Below are positions 46,015 through 57,303 of a stretch of DNA of 64,000 nucleotides, one piece after another (position 1 is the first letter of the stretch; each line of letters starts with the position of its first letter). Source of the stretch: Pteria penguin (taxonomy: Eukaryota > Mollusca > Bivalvia > Pterioida > Pteriidae); NCBI GenBank assembly GCA_035048485.1, contig CM068590.1, positions 2,687,093 to 2,751,092 of the forward strand. Reading direction: 5' to 3'. The position numbers were made by a program, and so were the translations under genes. The notes under the pieces are model-generated. The model was not told where the DNA came from and searched no databases. It saw only the letters and a program-made list of their open reading frames with translations.

Positions 46015-46869
46015 ACCCTTGAAGTTTAGAAGAGATTTCTATTTAAAAAAAAAGGCTTTGCTACCACCTTCTCTCGTGTTTTCGTAATTACTGTATTCCA
46101 ATTTACCTAAAAAATCTTCTTTCACAAAATAAAATGGATATTTTCGAGATAGTAAAATGTTAAACAACAGCAATTCTACTGCAAGTAAAACCCCCGTGTA
46201 ATGTGACATCATCAATCACAGTTTTATTTAAGTTTAAAAGGTTGTTTGGCGTCCGTGATTCAGAAGTCTGATCCATTGATGTATGTTTTGATAAATATAT
46301 CTCATCAATTAACAAGAAAAATATGGATGCGAAGTATCATTTCTCTGGCAGAACCTAGTACTCATGAAACTCATGTCTGTCATGCACAAATGTTTTCCTA
46401 ATGTCGGCAAAAAGTCACGAGGCGAACAAAATATGACGAAAATAACTTCTCCCGAAATACATTAGGCCATGGGCTCAGAGAAAGAAAACATCAATGTAAT
46501 TACCGTCTTCTGACTGAATCAATTACTTTCAAGTTTTCGTGACAAGGAATGAGGTTATCTAGCAGTAAAACGGGATATTTTCGGTCTAAAACCAACCAAA
46601 CATACAGAAAATATCGGTTATTCAAAAGACCTTTCAATGATTCAAGTCACTATTTCGGATCTGAACAGTAGACGTTCAACAAGCGCCTTACCACCACACC
46701 ATTCCAATCCCACTATAGGATCAGTATCTTCAAAGTTGAATAAAATCATATTTATATAAAACATGTCCCTACCATATATAGCTGTTAGTATGTTGAACAA
46801 GGAAGTATGTTTAATAGTTCATAAATGCTCAAGTTAAGGCATACCGGTACTTACTTTCCGCACGAATAC

Positions 46870-46942
46870 GGATAATTGTCGAGATTTTCCGAGAATTGTC
46901 GATATTTGTCGAGAATTGTCGAGATTTACCGAGAATTGTCGG
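46870..46942 (+). repeat. Short tandem repeat with 'gagaattgtcg' unit
   Basis: 'attgtcgagattttccg', 'gagaattgtcgatatttgtc', 'gagaattgtcgagatttacc' and 'gagaattgtcgg' repeat at about 15/30-base steps. Confidence 0.75.
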
Positions 46943-46955
46943 TTGTATGAGACTG

Positions 46956-47175
46956 GTCACCACGGACATGTAGAGAATGAATTAAATAAGCACACAATGC
47001 ATAACATGAAGTCACCACAGACATGTGGAAAATCAATTAAATAAGCACACAATGCATAACATGAAGTCACCACAGACATGTAGAGAACGAATAAATTAAG
47101 CACACAATCCATAACATGAAGTCACCACAGGCATGTAGAGAATGAATGAAATAAGCAGACAATGCATAACATGAA
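46956..47175 (+). repeat. Tandem repeat, 55-bp unit, 4 copies
   Basis: Unit starts 'gtcaccacagacatgtag' and ends 'cacacaatgcataacatgaa'; starts at 46956, 47011, 47066 and 47121. Copies differ at a few positions. Confidence 0.92.
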
Positions 47176-47325
47176 GTCACGCCTCAAAACACAAAAGTAA
47201 TTTTGAATAAAATGGAAAATATTCTTTCCATTTCTATTTCTACCCAATGTTTACCACGGAAGTGAGAAAGAACCCATCTTGACAACAGGGCTTTTGATAG
47301 AGGTTCTAAAGTCAAATCAAAGATC

Positions 47326-47510
47326 AGACTAAATGAAGAAAGAAAAGTTACCGACTCTGTCGTATGACAGAAGTCACCAAGGAAACATACAATATATAGT
47401 GTGGTGATATGAACGACACATAAATATATCACAAAACTATTCGATTATAGCGCAGTTACGATACCGACTTAGGACGGTCATGCGATATGACAATAGTCAA
47501 TCGATAGGTG
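47326..47510 (+). repeat. Dispersed repeat R, copy 3 (partial, diverged)
   Basis: 'gacagaagtcaccaagg' and 'acaaaactattcgattatag', 'acgataccgacttaggacgg' mark the family core. Confidence 0.65.
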
Positions 47511-47922
47511 TTGTTAAATGTCCAAAAATTTCCAGTGTAGCTGAGGTCCTTAAAAATAAATGTTCGAAGTTTTAATCATAAAAGTTAATAATATATCATC
47601 TCTAGCCGCTGATCTTGTGGGACGTGTTTTTACTATCTTTTACTTCCCTGTGTTCTCTCATACTTCCTGTACTTTTGAACTCCGTAATTTCAGCAAAATA
47701 TGTATTTTTGATTTGCTTCACCAGAATTGAACGGGCATCTTTTTTTAAGTGGAATAAAACGTCGTACTGAAATTCATGGTTAGTTTTCAAATCTGTCTTT
47801 TTTAACCGCTTAAAATCTATCTAAAGTAATCAATTTGTAAGCGGTGGACCGGAATTTTCTTAGTTCGACATAACATCAACATTTGGACAGAGAGACTTAA
47901 GGACCTTTTTTCAAGATATATC

Positions 47923-48472
47923 GTCTTACTGTGTAAAGTTGCACGGCTACAGATTGCCTCTGTCTTACTGTGTAAAGTTGCACGGTTACTAATTGCCACT
48001 GTCTTAGTGTGTAAAGTTGCACGTTTACAGATTGTCATTGTCTTACTGTGTAAAGTTGCATGGTTACTGATTGCCACTGTCTTACTGTGTAAAGTTGCAC
48101 GGTTACAGATTGTCATTGTCTTACTGTGTAAAGTTGCACGGTTACTGATTGCCACTGTCTTAGTGTGTAAAGTTGCACGGTTACAGATTGTCATTGTCTT
48201 ACTGTGTAAAGTTGCACGGTTACTGATTGCCACTGTCTTACTGTGTAAAGTTGCACGGTTACAGATTGCCTGTGTCTTAGTGTGTAAAGTTGCACGGTTA
48301 CAGATTGCCTCTATCTTACTGTGTAAAGTTGCACGGTTACAGGATTGCCACTGTCTTACTGTGTAAAGTTTCACGGTTACAGGATTGCCACTGTCTTACT
48401 GTGTAAAGTTGCACGGTTACAGATTGCCTCTATCTTACTGTGTAAAGTTGCACGGTTACTGATTGCCGTTGA
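47923..48472. repeat. 39-bp minisatellite, 14 copies, next to the cGAS-like gene
   Basis: Unit 'cttactgtgtaaagttgcac' plus 'ggttacagattgccactgt' (39 bases). Units 3-8 alternate between two types ('acagattgtcattg' and 'actgattgccactg'), a 78-bp higher-order unit. Two units have 40 bases through an extra G. Both strands stay open over much of the array, giving 13-residue repeats such as 'CNRATLHSKTVAI' on the minus strand. It ends about five bases from the stop codon of the gene at 48478, so on the minus strand it lies at the very start of the 3' UTR. Confidence 0.95.
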
Positions 48473-48477
48473 TTTTT

Positions 48478-50550
48478 TCAATGTGTTGACAAAATGTATC
48501 TCAATAGTACGCTCAAATAAATCACACCGTAGTCTATTTTATGGATCTTTTTCGATCCTATCTTTTTGTTGTATCTATGGGCATATTTCATTGCCTTTAT
48601 AAAGCAATGCCCGGCGTCTTTGTACCGTTCAAGTTGCATTTGTAAATATCCTAGTAAGCAAAACCCCATCGATTTATTCTCGAGGCCGTCGTTATCGGTA
48701 AACTTTGCCTTCCGCAATTGGTCCTGCAGGAGCCAGATGCAATTGTTGGCGGATGGTATAGCCCGTTCCCTTAAAAAGCACATCCCTTGAAGGAAGAAAG
48801 CATAGAACATTGGGTCCAGGAAACAATGTCGACTAATTCGCCCATCAGCGATGGTAAGGGATTGCAGAGCTGTGGGAATGATCTGATAATCGGTCGGTGA
48901 AAAGTGAACGATTTCCGCCACTACCGTCCGATGCTTTCTGGCGAATGAGTAACCACGGTCGCACATGAATTTCTGGTGCCATTTAAAGGATTTTTGTTTG
49001 AATTTGCGATCTTTGATCAAAACAAAAGGCGACACATCTGACATTAAATCCTGTAGCAATTTTTGTGCCTCTTTCGTCAGGTTTTCCATGTACAGGTGCG
49101 TTGCGAATCTCAAGCGACCTGAACTAACGTCATAATGTGTTCCGAGTTGATACATCCGTACCATCAGCTGACGCAAAAGATAATGGTATCTGTTGGACAT
49201 CCTGGTACCTACTAGGGCTTGGTTAAGGCCAACTGCAGTCTGTATGCAAAAGTATCGATGATGTAGAAGCATTTTGTCCCTACTCTGTTCTGATGTTAAT
49301 GTCCGGGATGCAGAGGTGTGCGCAGACTCCAGAAGTTTGTCATGGGTCAGGATGATCTGGGGAACAGAATTTCCTAGATGGACGTATAAATCGTCGATTT
49401 CCATCTCAATAAGTGGTAGATGAACTTTGAATTCGTCAAAATCATCCTTGGTTTCGATATCAGTCTTTGAAATATCTTCCGAGAAAATTCGGGATTCCTC
49501 CATTTGAAGCAGTGTTCCTCTGATGCCGTTTTCTAGCAACATTGTTAAAACTGGTAAGAGTTGCCTCCTCTTGACTGCAGTTATCTTTCTTTTAAAGAGA
49601 TTGGTTTTGTTTACGAAGTAACTAGGACAAAACCTGCTGTCAACGAAGTTACGCAACATTTCTATGCAGCGTTTATAACACATGTCAATGCTTTCAAGAC
49701 ACCAAAAGGTACGGTCAGAATTTTCAATGCAGTAGAAGAGGGTAGTTTTGATGAAATAAGAGCAAATGGTGTCGGGCACATGGACATTGATTATTCGTTT
49801 CAGTGTCAGTTTCAACAGGTTATATACCACAAACTGTATATGACTGAAGGTGTGTATAAGTGTACGTTCCGCAAACGAAAAGGAAATTCGCCATTCTAAA
49901 GCTGTGTCACGTGATTCAGGATCGCCTACTGGTACCACGTGACATCCTTTATTAACAATGTATTTGATGGATTCCTGAGACGGCCAGCCGTGCTTTCGTT
50001 GTCTTTGTACCCATTCTAATGCTATTTCGGGCCAATCAAAGCATTGTAATGAATGAGCAATGTCACATTCGGAAACAGGATTATTGTTCACGTTTCCTGA
50101 ATGGCAAGGTCCGTGCAGATTAGAATCCGGAAACATGTCTACATATTTCTGCATAAAATACGATTTCCATTGCAATGAAGATAAATAGTTTTGGTCGCAA
50201 CAGAAACCATATTCATGTCTATGTTTGTCTGGTATCATTAATAAACAATACCCTGGTGATGATTCAGATGGGACCATTAGTGGGGCATTGTGCTGGTTGG
50301 CCTCTCTCATTGTAGTTCGCACGGAGAGAGAAGGAGCTTTGTAAACAAACATATCGTCGTAATCAGACACTGGATAGGAGATTCCTTCGCCTTTACTTCC
50401 GCTAAGTATAACGAAGTAACCTTCATCCTTTCGACTAAGTCCGGAAATATTTTCTTTAAATACTGTACTAAAGCGCCGAACCTGTAACGCTCTTTCTGAT
50501 CCGAACAAGTAACTGAGACGCTGGATGAGGTGGTTCTGTGCCGTCACCAT
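48478..50550 (-). CDS. cGAS-like (Mab-21 family) nucleotidyltransferase-fold protein, 690 aa
   Basis: One uninterrupted exon from ATG at 50550 to TGA at 48478-48480. Residues 51-56 (GSKGEG) form the G-S motif of the nucleotidyltransferase fold; D63 and D65 ('SDYDD') and D163 ('ECDIAHSL', followed by WP as in cGAS) are the three acids expected to bind metal; 'EWRISFSFAE' at 219-228 matches the conserved spine of cGAS. No cGAS zinc-ribbon motif was seen. The C-terminal third is helical with a TPR-like stretch around 625-660, common in molluscan relatives. Family knowledge: cGAS-like receptors sense nucleic acid and make cyclic dinucleotides, while many Mab-21 proteins lack activity; here the acids are present, so activity is possible but not shown. 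A T-rich 'tttgtag' 12-17 bases upstream of the ATG may be a 5'-UTR splice site. Confidence 0.9.
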   Translation of the reverse strand: MVTAQNHLIQRLSYLFGSERALQVRRFSTVFKENISGLSRKDEGYFVILSGSKGEGISYPVSDYDDMFVYKAPSLSVRTTMREANQHNAPLMVPSESSPGYCLLMIPDKHRHEYGFCCDQNYLSSLQWKSYFMQKYVDMFPDSNLHGPCHSGNVNNNPVSECDIAHSLQCFDWPEIALEWVQRQRKHGWPSQESIKYIVNKGCHVVPVGDPESRDTALEWRISFSFAERTLIHTFSHIQFVVYNLLKLTLKRIINVHVPDTICSYFIKTTLFYCIENSDRTFWCLESIDMCYKRCIEMLRNFVDSRFCPSYFVNKTNLFKRKITAVKRRQLLPVLTMLLENGIRGTLLQMEESRIFSEDISKTDIETKDDFDEFKVHLPLIEMEIDDLYVHLGNSVPQIILTHDKLLESAHTSASRTLTSEQSRDKMLLHHRYFCIQTAVGLNQALVGTRMSNRYHYLLRQLMVRMYQLGTHYDVSSGRLRFATHLYMENLTKEAQKLLQDLMSDVSPFVLIKDRKFKQKSFKWHQKFMCDRGYSFARKHRTVVAEIVHFSPTDYQIIPTALQSLTIADGRISRHCFLDPMFYAFFLQGMCFLRERAIPSANNCIWLLQDQLRKAKFTDNDGLENKSMGFCLLGYLQMQLERYKDAGHCFIKAMKYAHRYNKKIGSKKIHKIDYGVIYLSVLLRYILSTH

Positions 50551-50818
50551 GCTGAATATCTACAAATTATATACTGGAAGTTTGTATGATTCCACCATAA
50601 AGTTCTATTAAAAGAACGAACACATCTATAAAGGGGATCAAAACTGAGATATGGATTTCCAAATTTTTCCTTCTTTCGAATGAGTATTTTCTTCCAGTCA
50701 TTGTTTCTAACTCTGTCTCCCTTATCCCGATCCCAACCACCCCCAACATGCCACTTCTCTTCGTTCGTCTTACTTTCTTATTATTTCATTCCTACCTAAT
50801 AAGTCAAATCAATCAAAG

Positions 50819-50866
<48 letters not shown>

Positions 50867-51060
50867 TTAATATCATAATCATTAATTCTATCATTATGAT
50901 ATTCCATACTTAAAATGATTTTAATTGAAAGTTGCGAATCAAGCCAGGAGCGCCCCCCCCCCCCGCCCCTCTCTCCCCTTTCTTGCGTTTTCGGTCTCCA
51001 CAACGCCACCTACGCTACTTATATTGCTCGGGTGATAAATAGATAATTAAAAATGCTCAA
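50551..51060. other. Upstream of the cGAS-like gene; (TCA)n microsatellite
   Basis: Contains (TCA)n at 50821-50867 and a C-run near 50955. This is the promoter side of the minus-strand gene; no TATA box or other clear element was found. Confidence 0.5.
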
Positions 51061-51069
51061 AATTAACGA

Positions 51070-51241
51070 AGATTGGTTGGTTGGTTGATTGGTGTTTTAC
51101 GTCACTTTCAACAATATTTCAGTTATATCGTGACATGGAAGCTGGAGGTAACCATCCTCATAAACATAGTGGCGCAACCCGAGAATCGAACCCGGATTGT
51201 CGGCGCCGCTATCCAACGCTTAACCACTACACCAAGCCCGC
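51070..51241 (-). mobile_element. SINE B, copy 3
   Basis: Tail (GGTT)n at the left, then the complement of 'gttgaaagtgacgtaaaac' and of 'catgtcacgatataactga', and at the right a tRNA-like head whose minus strand reads TTGGTGTAGTGGTTAAG and CCGGGTTCGATTCTCGG. 'ctcaaaatta' at the left and 'ctcaaaacta' at the right look like a diverged target duplication. Confidence 0.85.
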
Positions 51242-51480
51242 CCCCTCAAAACTAGAGGCTGCATAACTATAACAACCAACCATTATGTAAGGTATTGATG
51301 TTTATGTCATTTGGTAAGTGAAGCCAATCGTGGATTCGATTCCTTATATGACACAAATGACCCAATATCGGACTAACCGCTTCCTGTTGGAATTTTCATT
51401 ATGACGTAATGCCTGGACTGTGACCTTACAGTAATATGACGCAACTCTGTGCGGTAAAATTTCGTTTGTCCAATTTGCTC

Positions 51481-51666
51481 CTTTCGTTACACAGACTTAC
51501 TTCCCATTTGGGACGGTATCTGACGTAAAACAATTATGACGTCATCAAATTATATGAAGCAAGATCTAAAACTCAGGTAAATGATAGTCCACATCATAGG
51601 AAATTGATGACGTGATAATTGCCTTGCGTCATATACCGTCTCAAATGGGAAATAACTCTGTTTAAG
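51481..51666. mobile_element. MITE family T, copy 2 (outer ends trimmed)
   Basis: 'acttacttcccatttggg' with 'acggtatctgacgtaaaac' left, inverted right to 'caaatgggaaataactctg'. Left arm carries ATGACGTCAT; the right arm has one substitution in that palindrome. Confidence 0.85.
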
Positions 51667-51673
51667 ATTCAAT

Positions 51674-51848
51674 ATAGACCCTTTCGACGTTACTGCGGGA
51701 CTTCCATTTTGGTTGGCAAAATAATAGCTGTTTCCCGCAATATGACGTCAGAGGCAATCATTTTTTTTATTTACGTCAAAATTTGTATGGGAAACGTTAT
51801 CATTTGCCAACCGAAATGTTAATCCCGCAGTAATGTCAAAAGGTCTAT
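51674..51848. mobile_element. MITE family U, about 175 bp
   Basis: ATAGACCCTTTCGACGTTAC with 'tgcgggacttccattttgg' left and, inverted, 'ccgaaatgttaatcccgcag' with 'aatgtcaaaaggtctat' right; inverted repeat about 48 bp. It directly follows MITE T copy 2. A partial relative is at 59995-60090. Confidence 0.85.
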
Positions 51849-51977
51849 TGCCCATTACATCTTATTGAAACCGGAGAAGCTTACTTCGATAGACGTCCGA
51901 GCAAAAGGTCCCGGGTTCGAACACAAATTTAAAAAAAAGTCTGATCCATCCATAAGACCTAACACGTATAAACGTCT

Positions 51978-52338
51978 ATTGAGTGATTCGTTATTTCCCA
52001 TGTAAGTAGGTATCTGACGTCATACCATCGTGACGTCATACAATAGACGATCTTCATATTTTACATGATATAAGCAGCCCAAAACCCGACATGCAGCTCT
52101 TTGTCGGGAGTTTTATTTTGACGTTATTGCTTAACTTGTAACGTCACTACATGTATCTAGTTCGTTACATCAAAATGGGTCTTGTGCCGATTATATCATG
52201 TAAAATACGAAGATCGTCTATTTCTCTATCATTTCCCGTTATTTTACACCAGTTTCCATATAACTGGTTGACGTCACAATGGTTTGACTTCAGATACGTG
52301 CTCATATGGGAAATAACTCTGTATAACGAAAAGACTAA
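51978..52338. mobile_element. MITE family T, copy 3 (about 360 bp, diverged)
   Basis: Left 'attgagtgattcgttatttccc' and right 'atgggaaataactctg' followed by 'tataacgaaaagacta' define the family ends. The interior differs and contains several further TGACGTCA/TGACGTAA words. Confidence 0.7.
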
Positions 52339-53216
<878 letters not shown>

Positions 53217-53232
53217 TTTTCACAATGTCGTA

Positions 53233-53515
53233 TTGATTGATTGATTGATTGATTGATTTCTGTTTAACGTCACACCACGAATATTTCACGTATATGGTGA
53301 CGGCATCTGCCTGATGCGAAGCATACAAATTTTGACCTTTGCAACGGACCCACCCGAAGCAGTGAGGGATCTTTAACGTGCCATGCATACCACGACACGG
53401 GGCCTCGGTTTTTACTGTCTCATCCGAAAGACATGACACCGGCATGACCAGAGCGGGACTCGAACCCCGGCCTCCCGATTAGGAGTCCGACGCGATACCA
53501 CTAGGCCACGCCGGC
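53233..53515 (-). mobile_element. SINE A, copy 1, intact, with 16-bp target duplication
   Basis: Read on the minus strand: tRNA-derived head at 53515 going left with GTGGCCTAGTGGTAT (A box) and CCGGGGTTCGAGTCCCG (B box), CTCCTAA in the anticodon-loop position (arginine-like CCT), a body of about 180 bases and an (AATC)n tail at 53233. TTTTCACAATGTCGTA flanks it on both sides (53217-53232 and 53516-53531), a perfect 16-bp duplication, showing insertion by target-primed reverse transcription using a LINE partner. Recent. Confidence 0.95.
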
Positions 53516-53895
53516 TTTTCACAATGTCGTAACATACACGTATTTGATTATAATACCTCTATTGTCGTATCTTTTTAGCAATGACAACAAGATTATTTTC
53601 TTTCTTTCTTTCTTTTTCTTCTTTTTATTTTACTTTAATTTTCTTTTTCTTTTTCTTTTCTTTTTTTCGCAATTTATTTAGCATTATTGTATTATTGGGG
53701 ATGGGGGTGGTTGCGAGTACAGCAGGCGAGTGTTTACACAATTTTTCAACAACCAGAAGCCATCACGGTTTACTTTCTTTCACCCACCAAATCCAATGTT
53801 CTCGATCTGAGCAGCTTTTATGCCATCAATTTACATCAAAGGTCATAAAAGTCATGATCACGTGATGTAAAGGTGAATACCAATAGCTCTATCTA

Positions 53896-54050
53896 GTATT
53901 GAGTCTTTTCCTTAAACCGAATTATTTCCCATTTTTAACGGCATCTGACGTAAAACAATCAGTTTCCATAAAATTTTATGACGTCATAAGTGTTTTACGT
54001 CAGATACCGTCCGAAATGGGAAGCAACTCTGTATAACGAAAAGGCCGAAT
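53896..54050. mobile_element. MITE family T, copy 4 (short)
   Basis: TATTGAGTCTTTTCC at the left and 'ctgtataacgaaaaggccg' at the right, with 'catctgacgtaaaac' and 'gttttacgtcagatac' inside. One TGACGTCA remains. Confidence 0.85.
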
Positions 54051-54354
54051 AGTATATATATTTATGCCAATTTCAAAGAAGGAACACTACCAGTGGTAAG
54101 TATAAAGAGAAGGACGAGGCACCTGCACCTTTCCAACCCTCCCCCCTTTCCCCTCTGTTTTCGCCATAAATTTAAAAGCATATATTGATTAAGTTGAGAA
54201 CTGTCAAATAATATGAGTAAAACTCCAGATTGGCACCCAAAAAGGATGTGTATTTTTTGGCTTATACTTGACTTTCATATGTGCTCACAACCCCATCCTC
54301 ACCCCACCCCCTTTTTCCTTTTTTTACCGACAACCCTGGATCGGCCATTGACCC

Positions 54355-54392
54355 AAACTGGGAAATAACTCTGTTTAATGAAAAGACTCAAT
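54355..54392 (+). mobile_element. Solo end of MITE family T
   Basis: 'aactgggaaataactctg' followed by 'tttaatgaaaagactcaata' is the right end only. Confidence 0.65.
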
Positions 54393-55230
54393 AATTATCT
54401 AAGCGTCCATAGCAAGGTTAGTTTCTCTGCGATAAATAAGTTCATTAAAGAAGTTTGTCTCGAATTTTATTGTATACATGGTTTGAAAATTGTAATGTCA
54501 GAAAATATCGAGATAAATACGGGAAGCGATGATGGTATTCATTACATGCACTATTCCGGGAGAAGGAACCGGGGATTCGAAACACAACTTTTGAAAATAT
54601 AAGTATGATTTTTTTCGTTCCTTTTTATATGCATATCCTCAGTACATGGTTTGTGCCCCCCCCCCCCCCCTTCTTTCCCACTTCCCGTGATGAAATATTT
54701 CCCAGTTCAACGTAACCCCCGAATGCGCACTTGTAGAAGATTCAATATTATAATGAATATGTATTCTAATGTATTTCATTTGAAACAACGACGGTGACTG
54801 GATAAATTCCCGAAAATTTCAGGCATCAAAATAGTTCTAATGTGTGATTATTAGATTTGTAAAATTCACACAGAGACAAACATTTAAAAGAAACAGTTTT
54901 CGTTATATACTAGTTTCATGTGTCGTATGTATTTATAAGCCAGGGGTGAGTTTTACTAAAGCTCGTAAGACGCGGACTTTGTGAAAATATATTTGTCTCT
55001 TCCCTAAAGAGTTCCAAAAGTAACGTACACCTTTTCCAACGTTTACCAATGTAATTACGTATGAACATATACTGCAAGAAAAATTCAGTTGACATACACG
55101 TAAGTTTAGTCGTAAAGTTTACGTGTATGTCTACGTTTGGGCTTACGACCTTTAGTAAAATTCACTCCAGAGCTTGCTGGTTCTTATACCCCTCCATCAT
55201 TAATAGATTTCGCGCGAAATCAGAACGCCG
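54393..55230. other. Upstream region of the secreted-protein gene
   Basis: No further gene recognised. The 74-codon frame at 54378-54602 starts in a MITE end and resembles no family. A C-run lies at 54656-54670. Confidence 0.45.
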
Positions 55231-55233
55231 TGT

Positions 55234-55262
55234 TGACGTCATCATTACGTTATGTGACGTCA
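55234..55262 (+). promoter_or_regulatory. Two CRE palindromes upstream of the secreted-protein gene
   Basis: TGACGTCA at 55234-55241 and again at 55255-55262, 21 bases apart (two helical turns) and 62 bases before the ATG at 55324. This octamer is the consensus site of CREB/ATF bZIP factors. The position suits a proximal promoter, although the transcription start is not known. Confidence 0.5.
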
Positions 55263-55323
55263 TTGTTTTCATATTGTTGGTTTTATTACACTCAGTCACA
55301 GTACAAATCTTTGAGACTTCAAA

Positions 55324-55390
55324 ATGAATTCCTTGTTACCTTGGATGGTTGCAGTATTGTCCGTAAGCTGTTTCGTCACGCAGGCAAAAG
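55324..55390 (+). CDS. Secreted-protein gene exon 1 (signal peptide)
   Basis: 67 bases from ATG to AAAG before 'gtaatt'. Encodes a signal peptide: 'MNSLLPWMVAVLSVSCF' and about five further residues. Phase 1 at the end. Confidence 0.8.
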
Positions 55391-56687
55391 GTAATTAATT
55401 CATGTTTGTTATTGAAATGTACTAGTTGGGGGACATTTATTCATACTTGGTCTTCGTGTACTGGGTAAGGAAAGTTACACGGCCTTACTGTCCGCGCAGC
55501 TCACTTCGGAAATCGGAAAATCGCGATTTTTTCTATTGTAGCATTGAATTTGATAAAAATGAATACTACTATTCAATTATTTGAGTATTCTCGTAACTAA
55601 GTTCATAAGACAAACGTACTCAAGTGCAACCATTTGCCTACTGTCAATTCATATCACTTTTGATTGGGGATTCTCCATTTTAATTTTATCATGATGCATA
55701 TGACGTCGCATATGGAAGATTCCATCTTGGTATTGTAATAGGGGTGTTTTCGGATTTAAGGGTTAAGTACGTATTTGAAAGACTGAAATGGCCATGTTAA
55801 ATCACAAATAATTGACTTTACGGTAATTATTATTATCTTCGTCCCCTCTGACTATTAGTCGGGACTCCTGTTGATCAAGGATCTAAGCTCGCTTACAGAC
55901 GGGAACACCATGGTTTACTTAGGTTGATGTCGCCTTACATATTTTTGATAACAACATATTCTGTACAAGTTTCGTGTGTAATAAAGTTTTTATGACCTTT
56001 CTTCCTGAGAAACCTGTTGATCCTTGTTCTCTATATGGATTATTATTTATAAATTTTTTTAATGTGTGTCCTTTGATTGTGCTGGTTTTGTGGTGAGTAG
56101 GAAAGTGGGCGCCCGTAAACCATACTCAGTCGACCGTCCTTAGTCGGTATCGTAACCGCAGCACAATCGAATATTTTTGTAATGTCATTTTCCTTATATA
56201 TTCTACTATTATCATGTTTTGTGTGCATGTCCTCGGTGATTTGTGTCATACAGCTTTGTCAGATGTTTGTTTTCTCTTTTATATTCACTTTGTCACTTAT
56301 ATATTTATTTCTTCGGCACATAATTCATCCCTTCTATAAAAAAAAAGGGGGGGGGGAGAAGCGACAGGTGGGGGCTGATCCAATTCATAAGTCGTAAAAA
56401 TATTTTGATGGAAACCTATTATCTTAAATGGAATTTCCGTTTTCTCTCATATCTTTTATGAAAATCTAGAGAAGATTTCTTGAATAAATCTCTGTAAAAT
56501 ATAAGTATAAGTAAATAATAATAATAAAAAATTATAATAGAAACATTTATTAATCAGTTCTGACTAAGAAACCTCTGCTAAATGACTTATTGTACCGATA
56601 GTACCATACCTTTACTCTTTTATAAGTAGCTAGAAAAAAGTAGACATTTGATTGTTAGAGTTTCATTCAATGGTCTTTTTTAAATAA

Positions 56688-56726
<39 letters not shown>

Positions 56727-57267
56727 ATACAAAATTTCTGATAAGAAATTATAAGGCCATTTCCGAGTTTCGTATCTTTAGTTAAAGCAAAAGGATTACA
56801 AGTGAACAGACCAAAGGGAAACAGTGATATATAATCAATTCTTTAAAATAAAAACCAAATATAATAAATTCTGTGACTGAATTAAACATGAATTTATATA
56901 AGTCCGTGGTCACGTCATAGGGTTACTCGGCCTTTATTAATGTTTGTATGTATATTTATTTATTTATTTATAGACACTAAAATAAAAATAAAATTGGTCA
57001 AATTTTCGAGGCGATTTGCCCCTTCCTTAGGACAAAACAATAAAAAAATAAAACAAAAAAAAAAAAAACAAACAAACAAACAAACAAACAAACATACAAC
57101 GCACTAGTCTCATTATACGATGATATCGGACGCCAGCTACATTTTGCGTGTTTGTAGTTGCTGTCTAAATGTAAAATTTTGATTTTTACATTTAGACAAC
57201 GAACTACAAACACGCAAAATGTAGCTGGCGTCCGATATCATCGTATAATGAGACTAGTGCGTTGTAT

Positions 57268-57303
<36 letters not shown>

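Noticed and set aside
47817..48374. 185-codon minus-strand frame of 13-residue repeats
   Set aside because: By-product of a 39-bp tandem array; the opposite strand is equally open and there is no family resemblance.
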